Positions 12,358 through 22,471 of a DNA stretch of 64,000 nt are shown here, one piece after another. Position numbers and translations under genes: made by a program. The notes under the pieces were generated by a model. The model ran no database searches. It was not told where the DNA came from and saw only the letters and a list, made by a program, of their open reading frames with translations. How positions within the stretch are numbered: the first letter of the stretch is position 1; every line of letters begins with the position of its first letter. The DNA lies in NCBI GenBank assembly GCA_027943245.1, contig JANDJZ010000005.1, positions 1 through 64,000 on the forward strand, written 5' to 3'. This stretch comes from Acanthamoeba sp. SK_2022b (taxonomy: Eukaryota; Discosea; Longamoebia; Acanthamoebidae).

Positions 12358-13425
12358 CTTGCATCTAACAATACAGCCTTCTTTGTTTTTATTCCAATTC
12401 AACCATTTTGCAACATGTTCAACTTTATCCCTTGTCCTACAAGCATATCAAGAATTAAAGCTTCATTTCTGCCCTTTATCTGTGCCTTTGCCCAAACAGG
12501 AGATCTAAAAATTCCTTTCAACCCATTTGCCTTATTTTTCCTCCTTACACAATCAAAATTAGATATTTTTAGCCACATCATATCACGTATTCTTGAAATA
12601 TTACCATATCAAATTCAGTTTGGTTAAAATTTTAAAAATTTATTTTCTGCAAACCATAAAATTGCTACTTCAAATATGCATATGATGACCTAAACTCAAT
12701 TTTATCCATCCAAAATTAGAATACAAAATCAATTTTAATATGACTGGACCTCTCATTTGATAATAGAGGCAGTTTATGGTAAAAGGCCTACTTGCTGTGG
12801 CCAAGGTGGATCTGGAAAGTGTGGTGACAGATCAGTTGATGATGTCCTGGATAAGCTCAGTGAGACCCAGAAGGCAAAGGAGAAGTGGAAGAAAGATAAA
12901 GGAAAGCAGAAGGACTATGAGGAGATAGCATGATAGCATTAAGCATAAAGGAATTTTAGCCAGCAAGGAGAAATGACGAACTGACTGATAAACATGACAA
13001 GATCTGACAGCTTCACAGGTGCTGCTGTCTCCCTTGCAACAGGTTGTGGGGTTGGTGGTGGTGGTTTAGTGTTCTTTTTGGCATGATTGCCTTTAAAACC
13101 CCTTAAAGGGGGTCCCCCTCTGGGGGATGGTGTGGTGGGGGTGGGTGGTTTATTGAGGTTGTTTTGTTCTTTTTGGCATGCTTGCCTTGCCAAAAGCCAT
13201 GATACTAGGTTAATAAAGAGCAAAGCCATTCTGCCTGGAAAGACCTCCATATCTTAAAGACTGTTTCTTAATCTACCTTCCGAACCCTGATGCCTTTTTC
13301 CTTGTTGGTCGCAAAATTGCGCGATTTTCTACCCACTTGTTTTCCCCATTCGCAGATCGCCGGAGAATCAAAAAAGCCACTACGGAGAAGCTCGGCAGCT
13401 TTTTGCATTCACACATTTATCAAGC

Positions 13426-14311
13426 ATGCAGCGAAGCCTCGCCGCCTTCTTGGTGGCCGCCTTGTGCTTCGCTTTGGTAGCTCATGCCGGCGCGGCGCAG
13501 ATTTACGAGGTTGGACTTCTAGCGAACGAAACCGCTTCCCCGTCTCAATCGCCGTCCTCTTCTCTGTCACCATCGCCGACCGCTTCTCCGGCCGTCTCGC
13601 CCGCCACCACCCCCACTCCCACCCCCAGCGCCAGCCCCAGCGCCAGCCCGAAGCCGAAGCTGGTCTGTGCCAACTACACCGGTTGTGGCAACTGTACCGA
13701 GCAGTGGGACTGTGTCTGGTGCGACAGCGACAGCAAGTGCGAGTCTGGAGGCGTGTGGGGGCCCAACGAGAACCCCTTCAATGGCTGTGCCGACTGGCGG
13801 TGGCGTCAATGCAAGGGTACGTTGCTTCTCTCAATTCCCACCCTTATGATGCAAAATATGATGCACAGCGATTTCGACTACACAGGGCTGCAGGAAGTAA
13901 TTCCTTGTTAGCCACTGCCGACAACCTCATGACTTTAAATCTGATATTTCTTATAGCCGCAAATCTCGCATCAGCTTGAGGATTTCGTACTGACCGGCTT
14001 TTTCCCCCCTCCACCCAGCCAACGGAAAGGCCATCTTTTGGTCCTCCGTATGCATCGCAGCGGTGGCGGTCATCCTCTTCCTCTTCTGCTGCTTCTGTTG
14101 CTGCTGCTACTGCCGCAGGAAGCGAAGGTTGAGGCACATAATCTCCAATCAGAAGTCGTGGTCGCAGATCAAGGCCGAAGAAGCCGAGATGGATCGCCTC
14201 CTGGGAACCCGCACCCCTAAGACAGACACCAGGCGCGAGCAGGTTTACGCCAAGTACGGTCGTCCAGGCGAGCGTAGCATCAACAATCGCAGCAGCCTCT
14301 TTGCTCAGTAA
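13426..14311 (+). CDS. PTTG1IP: PTTG1IP-like single-pass membrane protein with PSI domain
   Basis: Exons 13426-13816 and 14019-14311 give 227 residues. Residues 1-24 are a signal peptide, 35-77 a Ser/Pro/Thr linker, 80-130 a cysteine-rich PSI-type module (CANYTGCGNC, CVWCDSDSKC), then a hydrophobic span (SSVCIAAVAVILFLF) running into a Cys cluster and RRKRRLR. The cytoplasmic tail ends with RREQVYAKYG. In PTTG1IP (pituitary tumour-transforming gene binding factor) the same order occurs: PSI, membrane span, CCCC-RRKR, then a helix ending in KYG. The role in an amoeba is unknown; extracellular binding plus trafficking is an inference. Confidence 0.75.
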
Positions 14312-14628
14312 GCTACGAGACTGCATCAAGCCAACCACAACCAATTTTGAACTCGACCATCCCTCTTCTACGAAGCGCAATTGACGAGGATGCTCCCGCT
14401 TTCGATTTGTAAACAAATAAAAAAAAAAATAAAAATTATATAAATATTTAGGTCGCCCAAGGAAAAGGATGAGGAAAAAGCGCTGCCACGGAAGAGGGCA
14501 CAACGAACAACGCACCATGCTCGCTTCAGGTCTGTCATCTTTGAAAAATATGTACCCACGCCTGTTCTTTGTTTGGTTTTGCGAATCATCAAGAGCTTAC
14601 CCTTCTGTGCAGCACGACTGGGTTGCGT
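14312..14628. other. Intergenic, A/T-rich
   Basis: This 317-base gap between two plus-strand genes contains an A-rich AAATAAAAAA tract near 14,410 that could serve as a polyadenylation region, and a short promoter-like stretch before the next start. No gene is recognised. Confidence 0.4.
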
Positions 14629-15827
14629 ATGCCTGACGCCACCACAGTCAAAGCGACCACAGAATCACTAGCCCATTCAATTCAGCTTCTCCCCACACTG
14701 GGCGGCAGCGACTCGTACGCCGAGTTTGGAATCAATTTCACGGCGGGTTCTGATTTATTGCAAAGGTACATGGGCATAAGGGCTGTGTGTCACCGGTTCT
14801 CATGCGTGGCCTCTCACCGTTGCAGATATGAAGGGCTATTGGCACAGGTGCACGACAATCAGGTTGCTCTTGCCGCCCACGCTGAGGTACTTCGTCCTCC
14901 TTTCCCCCCTCGCTTCAAAGCTGGGCACGTGAGCTCACTTCACGCGTGATAAAGGTGACCGACCAAAGGGTGCGGCCAGTGCTGGAGCGATGCAACGCGC
15001 AGTACCGAGCCATAAACGCGCTGTACAAGGAACTGTGGACTCTCCCAAAGGTGTTGGAGGGCCTGGCCAGCTTCCAACAATCTCTGCGTACCATCTGCGA
15101 GGACATTGACAACCTCGAGGTGCTGCTTGCCGAACGTAACGTCGAGGTGGAGGCCATGGAGTTGGAGCGATGGAAGGTCACCCAGCAGCACAAACTCGAG
15201 GAGTACCGCCAAATCAAACGGTGCGGTTGTGCACACCACGCACATGAAATGGCCACCGCACCGTACGCACACGTGGCTTGGCAGCTGACCCCGCAACAGT
15301 GGTGAACTCCAGAGGCTGGAGAAAGAGATGCAAGTGAAGAAGAAGCAGTTGGAGAAGGAACTCGTAAAGGGCGAAGAACGGGAGAAGAAGAAGCTCGAAG
15401 AAGAGGAACAGAAGTACCGCGAAGCCTGCGAGGCCGCCTTCAGGCACTCAATGGAGGAGTTCAAGAAATACGGACCCCAGGCCATCCCACGTAGCTCTAC
15501 CCCCCCCCTCTCCCCACCCCATGCACTCGCATGCACCCGACTAATGAGGATGTCGCTTCACTAGGCGCGCAAGTGAAGGAGTCGCTCGAGCAGATCTCGC
15601 TTGGTGCTATCAGCGACAGTGATCTCGAGCAGTTCCTGGGCTCAGATGACGAAGAGGATGACGCGGAGGACCTCATCGGGAACGAGCGCTGGGAAATAGA
15701 GGAAGTGGAAGACAACGCCGAGAGCAAGGGAGATGCTGCGCCCGAAGAAAATGTGGAGCCCGAACAGCCACTGAAGGTGAAGGCAAGCGGCGCAGAGGAA
15801 GTAGATGAACGACCATCGGAGCAGTGA
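14629..15827 (+). CDS. DTNBP1: Dysbindin homologue, BLOC-1 subunit
   Basis: Exons 14629-14765, 14826-14886, 14955-15220, 15300-15490 and 15565-15827 give 305 residues. A long coiled coil runs from about residue 65 to 195 and ends EACEAAFRHSMEEFKKYG, matching the EEAFQQDMEQY block of dysbindin. The following SLGAISDSDLEQFLGS matches the conserved DLMDISDQEALDVFL motif. The tail is acidic. Dysbindin is a BLOC-1 subunit that acts in endosome-to-lysosome-related-organelle traffic; in an amoeba, contractile-vacuole or phagolysosome sorting is plausible. The fourth intron contains a nine-C run. Confidence 0.8.
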
Positions 15828-15903
15828 AGCTGACGTCACCGAGCAAATTCTTCCCTATTTATTTGTAAAGCCTTCGTTCGCTGCCGGCGCGTCTCGAGAG
15901 TTA

Positions 15904-17380
15904 CTAGAGGAGAAGCTGCGGGCTTGTCTTGAACTTGATACTTGGGCCAGTTTGCTGCCCAAGGGATGGAGCGGGAGCGAATGGCGGACTCAGCTGGGAG
16001 GTTCCAAACATCGCCGGTACTGACTCCAAGCGCACGTCGGGAAGCAAGACCTGCCCCTGCCCGTGAAGTGGGCGGGCGTGGAGCGTGCGCCGGTTCCCTC
16101 GGACTCTACCGGGTTCTTCCTGCACGCTCAACAGAATACCGTTATTAAGGCCATCGCTACGCGTGTGATGGGGAGAGTACTTGGCACATGGTCGCCAAGT
16201 GGCATTCGATCTTGAATTGGAGCTCACTGTAGGCCGGCAGCAAACTTGCCTCATTCCCGAAGCTTTTGCAAAGATCGTCCTGCTGCCTCACCAAAAGCTG
16301 GCCCATCTCCAGCAGCTCACCGACTCTGATGTCGCGCACCCATCAGTAGCTCGCTGGTGGCGTTAGGGTCAACATCAACAACGTTGTTGGCGTTGGGGGG
16401 TCCACGTTGCTCGCACCTTGAAGGCGTCATTGGCCACGTCTCGTGTTTTTCTGGTTGGCAGATTCAGTTAGAGGAGCGGTCGCCATGCAACAGAAACGTA
16501 CCTGTGGCCATGGCGATGCTTTCTGCGGTCGCCGTGCTTGTCGGCGACGAGCTCTGATCTGAACGGACGGAGGCTAAGGTGGAGAGAGCAAGGCCGCAGA
16601 TTCGCGATGGACGTACGGCATACAAGTGGTTTGCCCTTATCAAAGAAGTCCTCTTCATCGAATGCCAGGCTGATACTAGGTCCCCCTGTACGGACCGGTG
16701 AGATCGGGGTGCAAGGGGGACCCATGACTTTGCGGCTACTTACTTTTCACTGTTTTCGATCGCTTCCCGTTGTTGAACATCCCGAACGTGTTGGGGAAAG
16801 AAGGAGGCTGAGTAAAGGTCAGTATACCTCCCAGGTAACAGCATCATGGAGTTAGTACGCGAACTGGGTCGGATAGTGCAGCCTTTTCCAGGGACTGTTC
16901 GGTACGGCTATGCACAGCGCTCAGAGGACGCTTCGGTTGCTTGGGTGTCGAACATAGACCTTTGGCCTTGAGCTGCTCACTCAATGCCTTTTGTACCACG
17001 GAGTCAACCAGCTGCCTTCGCTCCTCGGCAGAATTGCACTCCTCCTCGCAAAACACCTCAGTTCCTGCTTTTGTGTGGAGCGGCGTGTGCTCTGCTACCC
17101 GTGATCAGGATGCTGAGCTTCTCCAAGACTCGGGGGGGGGGGGCTTACTAGCGACAGCCGGAGGGCACTCCTTGCTCGCCGAGAACCTTTGAAGGGCAGA
17201 AATACGCGCTAGCTCTTCCTCTTTGTCGCTCTTCCTTTCCTCCTGCTCGGCAGATGACTGGGGAGCTTTCCTCTTTCCTGTCTCGGCTCGGGGCTTATGC
17301 GTCAAGTCGCGGGCAATGGCGTCCGGTACCTCCTTTCCCAAGGCAGCCTTGAACTGGGCAATGCGAGCAGCTGATGCCAT
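15904..17380 (-). CDS. Multi-exon gene of unknown function
   Basis: The ATG at 17380 opens MASAARIAQFKAALGKEV and a Lys/Glu-rich first exon ending near 17,152. The intron starts GTAAG and runs straight into twelve C residues. The next exon encodes EVFCEEECNSAEERRQLVDS and a basic segment; later pieces include FPNTFGMFNNGKRSKT, LAFDEEDFFDKGKP, and GELLEMGQLLVRQQDDLCKS before a last exon with stop at 15904. Middle splice sites (about 16,300-16,800) were not all resolved. Charged and helical, probably nuclear or cytosolic. No family recognised. The DIRS element is inserted about 90 bases upstream of its start. Confidence 0.5.
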
Positions 17381-17468
17381 GACGTGCAATCCACAACTTC
17401 GCGCACTACGCGTTTATCGCTTCTTGTTGCCCGAATTTCCTTTTTTTGGATAGAGTGCGGAAAACGAG

Positions 17469-17582
17469 TTACCTGGAGGTAACGCCAGTTACTCTCCAGT
17501 CGAACGCTCTCTGCGTTGTTTTTTAGTATTTATTTCCTTAAAGAATAAATACTAAAAAACACGTCCGGTACAGCATCTTTCT
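17469..17582 (+). repeat. DIRS left inverted terminal repeat
   Basis: The inner 82 bases (17,501-17,582, from GAACGCTCTCTGCG to the CATCTTTCTT end) are the exact reverse complement of 21,600-21,681. The outermost 32 bases differ from the right end, as in other DIRS elements. It includes a 16-base hairpin, TTTTTTAGTATTTATT and its complement, around 17,518-17,560. Confidence 0.9.
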
Positions 17583-17633
17583 TTTTTGCTTCCTCGTCTG
17601 CGTGGGCCACCGTTCGTCGGGCAACTAAGTTGG

Positions 17634-18539
17634 ATGAACAACTCTTCTTCTTCATCCTCTTCCAATTCGTCACACGAAGAACGCGACATGTCTGACGTCA
17701 AAATATCTGAGCTCAAGGCTAACATCCTTGAGATGGTCAACGCGGCCCTCTCTGCCTTCGCGGCAGGGGACCCAACTGGCTCGGCGAGAGGTAAGGAAGT
17801 GGACCGTCCGGCCCCTCCTACTGAGACGCCTTTGCCCACAGTCACGTTGGCTCCGAGCCTGTCCGGCCCCCCAGCTCCTTCTGAGGCCAGACCTCGCTCA
17901 ACCCCAACCATGACCCAGGCCCCAGCTACGTATCAGACGGATGGGGAAGCAGTCGCCGCCTACATCGCTTCAGCTTCCCTCTTCACATCTGATCTGGACG
18001 ACCGCCTACGCACTATCCGTCGCCAGGTGCAGTCTGTCCCTGTAGCCAACGGTGTCGCCTTCCCCCAATCCTCCAACATCGGCCTTTCCAAGGAGGAGAA
18101 GGCGGCTGTGGCCCGTCTGCAGGAGGCGTTCAAGCTCTTCCGCACGATCCTGCAGATCACCGCTCGCTTGTCCCTTCGCTACCCTGACGCGGCGGAGGAA
18201 GCTGAGGATGTCGCTACCACCGCCCTCATTGGTATGCGCACCCAGCTGCGGGCGCGAGACGAGATGTGGATGACCAAGGCCCTTCCCGCTGAGGCGCTGC
18301 CTACCTTCCGCGCCCTAGAGGGGTCAACCACCCTCGCCGAGGACCGCGATCGCTTTTTTGGAGCACTCAAGTTCACGGCCCTAAAACAGCAAGCCTCAAA
18401 TAAGGCTCCTGCGAAATCTCCTGGCAAGTGGAGGAACTCCAGCTCCACCACTTCGCCAGTGTCATCCAAGGGCAAGCGCCCTTTCCATAACAAGAACTCT
18501 TCTGGCTGTGGCGTGGGCTCCAGCGCCACCCACAATTAG
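17634..18539 (+). CDS. DIRS gag-like protein
   Basis: The first ATG in the frame is 17634 and gives 301 residues. A Ser-rich start is followed by a Pro/Thr linker, a helical middle (ITARLSLRYPDAAEEAEDV), and a Ser/Lys-rich basic tail ending in ATHN. No zinc knuckle is present. Position and composition fit the structural gag-like frame of DIRS elements, which binds the element RNA. Confidence 0.65.
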   Translation: MNNSSSSSSSNSSHEERDMSDVKISELKANILEMVNAALSAFAAGDPTGSARGKEVDRPAPPTETPLPTVTLAPSLSGPPAPSEARPRSTPTMTQAPATYQTDGEAVAAYIASASLFTSDLDDRLRTIRRQVQSVPVANGVAFPQSSNIGLSKEEKAAVARLQEAFKLFRTILQITARLSLRYPDAAEEAEDVATTALIGMRTQLRARDEMWMTKALPAEALPTFRALEGSTTLAEDRDRFFGALKFTALKQQASNKAPAKSPGKWRNSSSTTSPVSSKGKRPFHNKNSSGCGVGSSATHN

Positions 18540-20340
18540 TGCTTCTAACAGCCACGCGGGCTCCCCTGTCCAGGGGGGAGATCCCACGCCCAAGCGCATT
18601 GCCAAGCGCGCCCATCGTGGGATCGTTTCGGCCACGCCTCGACCGGTGGCGACAGGAGGGAGCATCACCAGCCCTCCTGCGTTGGATTCATTATGGTGTC
18701 AAGCTGCCAATCTTGCAGCTCCCAGCTCTCCACTCGATGCGCAATCATCGCCTCACCGAAAGCCAGGCGGCTTGGGTGGATGGCGAGATTCAGCGTCTCC
18801 TTTCCAAGCGAGCCCTTCAAGAGCTTCTTCCCCACGAGCAGGCCTTCCTCTCTCCTATCGGCGTGGTGCCAAAGAAGAACAGCAAGTTTCGCCTGATCAT
18901 CAACATGCAAGTTCTCAACCGTTATGTCCATCCCCCCAAGTTCAAGTTCCAGTCGCTTCAGGACCTGGCGTCGCTTCTCCACCCAGGCGACTTCATGTTC
19001 ACGATCGACTTCAAGGACGGCTTCTTTCACGTGGAGGTGCACCCAGCCCACCAACATCTCCTGTCCATCTGCTGGAGAGGCCGCCGCTATGCTTACCAGG
19101 GCTTCCCCTTTGGCCTGAACGCCTCGCCATGGATTTTCACAAGGTTCATGCAGACCACCACACAGTCCTTGATGGCAAAAGGCGTGCGGTGCCTGGCCTA
19201 CATGGACAATCTGATTGTCATGGCGGCCAGCTTGAGCGAGGCCTTGGAGAAACGCGATCTCATTCTCCATACCTCTCCACCTTGGGCTGGCACATCAGCA
19301 AGGAGAAATCCTCTCTCCAGCCAAGCCAGTCCAAGGAGTTCCTTGGCCTGACAGTGGACACGTCAGGCCCCAAGCCACACTTTCAAGTTCCCCCGAACAA
19401 GGCTCACGCGCTGCGCCACGACATCGAGCGCCTGCTGCGCACACAAGCCCAGTGCGGAGTAGTCCCAGTGCGCAGAGCGGCAGCAGTGGCCAGCCACTGC
19501 TGCTCTCTGACCAGGGCAGTCCTCCCTGCACAGCTCCTCTTGCGCAACCTCTACCACAACATCAAGCGTCGCCGCAACTGGACAAGCAACATGCGCCTGT
19601 CCTCCTCCTCCATCAGCAACCTGAAGGAGTGGCTGGCAGGCCTCTTGACATGGGACAGTCGTGTGGCATCAACGAGGCCACACGACGTGGTTCTCAACAC
19701 CGACGCCTCCCTTACTGGGTGGGGCGCAGCTCTGAAGGGCTTGAGCGCTACTTCCGTGGGCTGGTGGTGCAGGAAACCACGCCATATCAACGAACTGGAG
19801 CTCAAGGCCATGCTCCACTCCCTGCAGTCCTTCCAGCCCTTGTTGCAGGGGAAGTCAATCCTGGTGCGCTGCAACAATGTCACAGCGGTCGCCTACATCA
19901 ACAAGTTGGGCGGCCACAACGTGGCGATGAACCAGACGATGCGCAAGATCTTGGCCTGGTGCAAGCGGCATCAGGCACAGCTGGTGGCTTGCCATCTGCC
20001 CGGCCTCGACAACAGCCGGGCAGATCTGTTGAGCCGCCTCTACCCTCAGCACGAGTGGAGCCTGGCCGACGACCTCTTCAACATGCTGGACCAGCGCTGG
20101 GGTCCCCACACAGTGGACCGCATGGCGTCAGCCCAGAACGCCAGGCTGCCCCGCTTCAACAGCCGCTTCCACGAGGAGGGCGCGGAGGCAGTGGATGCGC
20201 TGACCCAGGACTGGCGCGGCGACAACAACTGGGTGGTGCCCCCTATCGCCCTGATCCCAAGATCGTCGCTCTCCTTCAGCGCCAGCAAGCCCCAGCCACC
20301 ATCATCGTGCCAGTTTGGGAGGGCAGGCAGTGGTTCCAGG
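18540..20340 (+). pseudogene. DIRS reverse transcriptase and RNase H, frameshifted
   Basis: The frame runs from the end of gag. RT landmarks are VVPKKNSKFRLIINMQVLN, motif A FTIDFKDGFFHVEV, QGFPFGLNASPWIF and motif C YMDN, where most RTs have two aspartates. A single-base loss near 19,270 shifts the frame between EKRDLILH and YLSTLGWHISKEK. RNase H follows with its acids in NTDASLTGWG, INELELKAML and GLDNSRADLLSR. A second one-base shift near 20,255 separates NWVVPPIALIP from IVALLQRQQ. The product would make element cDNA, but this copy is broken. Confidence 0.8.
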
Positions 20341-21451
20341 ACCTGATGGACCTGTGCTCCAAGCCGCCAGTGCCCATCCCCAACCACCACACTTCGTTCA
20401 AGTGGACGCTGCCAGCACTGCCAGAACCGATCCACAACCCCTCTTGGCGCTGGATCGCCTGCAGGATATCTGGATCTCCAGGACTGCAGGGTGGTCTGAG
20501 CAGGCCCTTGCGATGCTAGACAGCGCGCTGGCGCCGGCTACATGGCGCCACTACCGCTCCTCCCTCATCCGCTTCCATGACTTCTGTGAGCGTGAGGGAG
20601 TGAGCTTCCCGCCTGAACGAGATGTTGCTGTTGCAACAATCGCTAACTTCATCGAGATAGCAACGCGTGCCTGCCAACGCCCAGCATCGTCCATCAAGTC
20701 ACACCTGGCGGCCGTCAGTACCTTGTACGAGCCGCTCAACCTGTTCCCAACCCACGACCCACTCATCAAGCAGCTTCGCCGAGCCCTGATCCGGGATCGC
20801 ACAAGACGCCCAATCGACCATGGCCACACGTTCGACCTCTCCAACCTGGCCGACCTCTTCCGCCGCTGGGGTGTGAACACACCCTTGCACAAGACACGCG
20901 CCAAACTCATTGCGCTCCTGTGCGTGTTGGGCGCCTTGCAGGTCTCTGCCGCCACTCTTCCCCTCTTCAACAGCGTCTCCATCGTCGAGGAAGGCGACAA
21001 AGAGGCCCTGGTTGTCCCACTGACTGGCTTCAAGAACGACCTCTATGGTGACGGCCACTCTGTGACCATCTACGAGTGTGCCGACAAGGCTCTCTGCCCT
21101 GTCGCTACCTTCCGTCGCTGGTCATCGCAGACTGCTCGCCTCCGTGCCCGCGTCCGCGAGTGCCGCCTAGTCTTCAAGCTGGAGCCTCCCTACTCCAAGC
21201 TCTCCTTTGGGCGCTGTGCTGAGATCCTCAAGAGCGTGGCACGTGATGCGGACCTTGATCCTTCCGTGTTCACGGCACGCGCCTTCCACAAGTCAGGCGT
21301 CATGGCAGGCATTCATGCTGGCATCGATCCTGATGCCCTGTTCCGCCTGGGTGGCTGGAAGGATCCCAGCACCTTCTGGCGCCACTACGTGGTGCGCCAG
21401 ATCCCGTCTTCCTTCACAGACGTGCTCTTCGACGTGTCTGCCGACTCGTAG
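20315..21451 (+). CDS. DIRS tyrosine recombinase, catalytic residues altered
   Basis: An open frame without an early ATG (first at 20513) with a SAM-like N-terminal helical domain (ATWRHYRSSLIRFHDFCERE) and a C-terminal catalytic domain ending LGGWKDPSTFWRHYV, which supplies the tyrosine. At the first arginine site stands LGALQVSAATL (Gln), and at the HxxR box TARAFHKSG, with Arg and His exchanged. In active members this enzyme integrates the circular cDNA. Either this copy is dead or my alignment at the box is off by a residue. Confidence 0.75.
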   Translation: MGGQAVVPGPDGPVLQAASAHPQPPHFVQVDAASTARTDPQPLLALDRLQDIWISRTAGWSEQALAMLDSALAPATWRHYRSSLIRFHDFCEREGVSFPPERDVAVATIANFIEIATRACQRPASSIKSHLAAVSTLYEPLNLFPTHDPLIKQLRRALIRDRTRRPIDHGHTFDLSNLADLFRRWGVNTPLHKTRAKLIALLCVLGALQVSAATLPLFNSVSIVEEGDKEALVVPLTGFKNDLYGDGHSVTIYECADKALCPVATFRRWSSQTARLRARVRECRLVFKLEPPYSKLSFGRCAEILKSVARDADLDPSVFTARAFHKSGVMAGIHAGIDPDALFRLGGWKDPSTFWRHYVVRQIPSSFTDVLFDVSADS

Positions 21452-21477
21452 CAGGTTGCCGACGATTCTCTGCATGC

Positions 21478-21563
21478 AACAACGCAGAGAGCGTTCGACT
21501 GGAGAGTAACTGGCGTTACCTCCAGGTAATCTGAGTTACTCAGAAGGAGAACGCTCTCTGCGT
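21478..21563. repeat. DIRS internal complementary region
   Basis: Bases 21,478-21,529 are the reverse complement of the left terminus (17,469 onward) and 21,530-21,563 the reverse complement of the right terminus. In DIRS replication this region is thought to template completion of the ends and formation of a circular intermediate. It directly follows the recombinase stop codon. Confidence 0.9.
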
Positions 21564-21599
21564 GCTACCCTCCCGCCCTCCCTCCTACGCCTCGGAAGC

Positions 21600-21700
21600 A
21601 AGAAAGATGCTGTACCGGACGTGTTTTTTAGTATTTATTCTTTAAGGAAATAAATACTAAAAAACAACGCAGAGAGCGTTCTCCTTCTGAGTAACTCAGA
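21600..21700 (-). repeat. DIRS right inverted terminal repeat
   Basis: Reverse complement of the left repeat over 82 bases, followed by a unique outer end finishing GAGTAACTCAGA. The last element base is 21,700 or 21,701: the circle junction stored in the internal complementary region reads CTCAGATTACCTGG. Confidence 0.9.
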
Positions 21701-22471
21701 TAGCCAGTGATGAGCGAGGGAACATGTTATTCGGTCGCTCGCGTGTAAGATGTTACAACAAGGGATTGTCGGAGGATAGCGGGCAGGCGCGAAGGCCCGT
21801 ACATCCCGCGCGCAGACAATAAATAAATAAATAACTTGGGGAACGTGGGAGGCAGCATCCCATGTGAGATGAGCCAGTTGGTGGAGCCGAGCTGACGCAA
21901 GGTGCCGGCGGTGTATGTACACCCCGACGAATTGGTGTCGGGGTTCCTGGGGTGGGACGCAGCCAGAGGCGAACGAAGGAGAGGACAGTCGAGACACGAG
22001 GCAGACAAGGTCGCAATGAGGCCGTCCTGATCGTTGATATCCGGAACGGAGCAATTGGCGAGGGCCTTGGTTCATGCACAGTGGTCGTCGAGTGAGGTCG
22101 CAGTCCAGTCGGTACGCGTAAGTGGCTGGTCCACCCAGGTGTGAGGTTCCTCGAGCGTCGGTGGTTTCCACAATAAATAAAGAGGCAGGGTAGAGAAGAG
22201 AAGACCGAGAGAATAAATAATAGCCGCCGTCGTGTGTACAGGTCGAGCCGAAAGCCAGAAGGGGGAGGGATCCCCAACGGCCCTTGCAAGCGAGACGGCC
22301 GAAGAACTTGTGGGCGATGTCGAACTGACGGTGAGTCGAAGATCGTCGAAGTATCTCCGGGGGGGGGGGGCAAGATTGTTGACGGGGCAATTCGAGAGAT
22401 TAGAGCTGAGAGGATGTTGGCGCAGCGAGCCGAGCGGTCGATGCGGAACCGTGGTCAGGCCAAGCCATCGA
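21701..22471. other. Intergenic between DIRS end and RFX gene
   Basis: This 771-base gap has open frames on the minus strand without motifs, three AATAAATAAA-like tracts (21,821, 22,172, 22,211) and a run of twelve G at 22,359-22,370. It probably holds the 3' untranslated region of the RFX gene. No gene is recognised. Confidence 0.4.

Larger units (their letters stand above)
10140..13260. repeat. AT-rich repeat island A
   Basis: Base composition drops sharply against the flanking genes, and the sequence holds short degenerate open frames, a tandem repeat (10,886-11,372) and an open frame shared with island B (11,437-11,930). Near 12,837 a plus-strand piece encodes DDVLDKLSETQK, resembling DDILDKLSEIHE read from the minus strand near 34,700 in island B. 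A 23-base near-duplicate (GTTCTTTTTGGCATG...) occurs at about 13,071 and 13,168. This looks like a graveyard of mobile elements rather than a functional locus. Confidence 0.65.
17469..21700 (+). mobile_element. Complete DIRS-type tyrosine-recombinase retrotransposon
   Basis: About 4.23 kb with the defining DIRS architecture: inverted terminal repeats (17,469-17,582 and 21,600-21,700) plus an internal complementary region (21,478-21,563) that equals the reverse complement of the left terminus joined to that of the right terminus. Three frames follow in order: a gag-like protein, reverse transcriptase with RNase H, and a tyrosine recombinase. No target-site duplication is seen, as expected for recombinase-mediated insertion of a circular intermediate. 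The reading frames carry two frameshifts and altered catalytic residues, so this copy is probably immobile. Confidence 0.9.

Noticed and set aside
18508..20346. One continuous 612-codon frame across the DIRS pol gene
   Set aside because: Only its second half (after about 19,270) is real RT/RNase H; the first half is out of frame with the true RT motifs, which lie in another frame.
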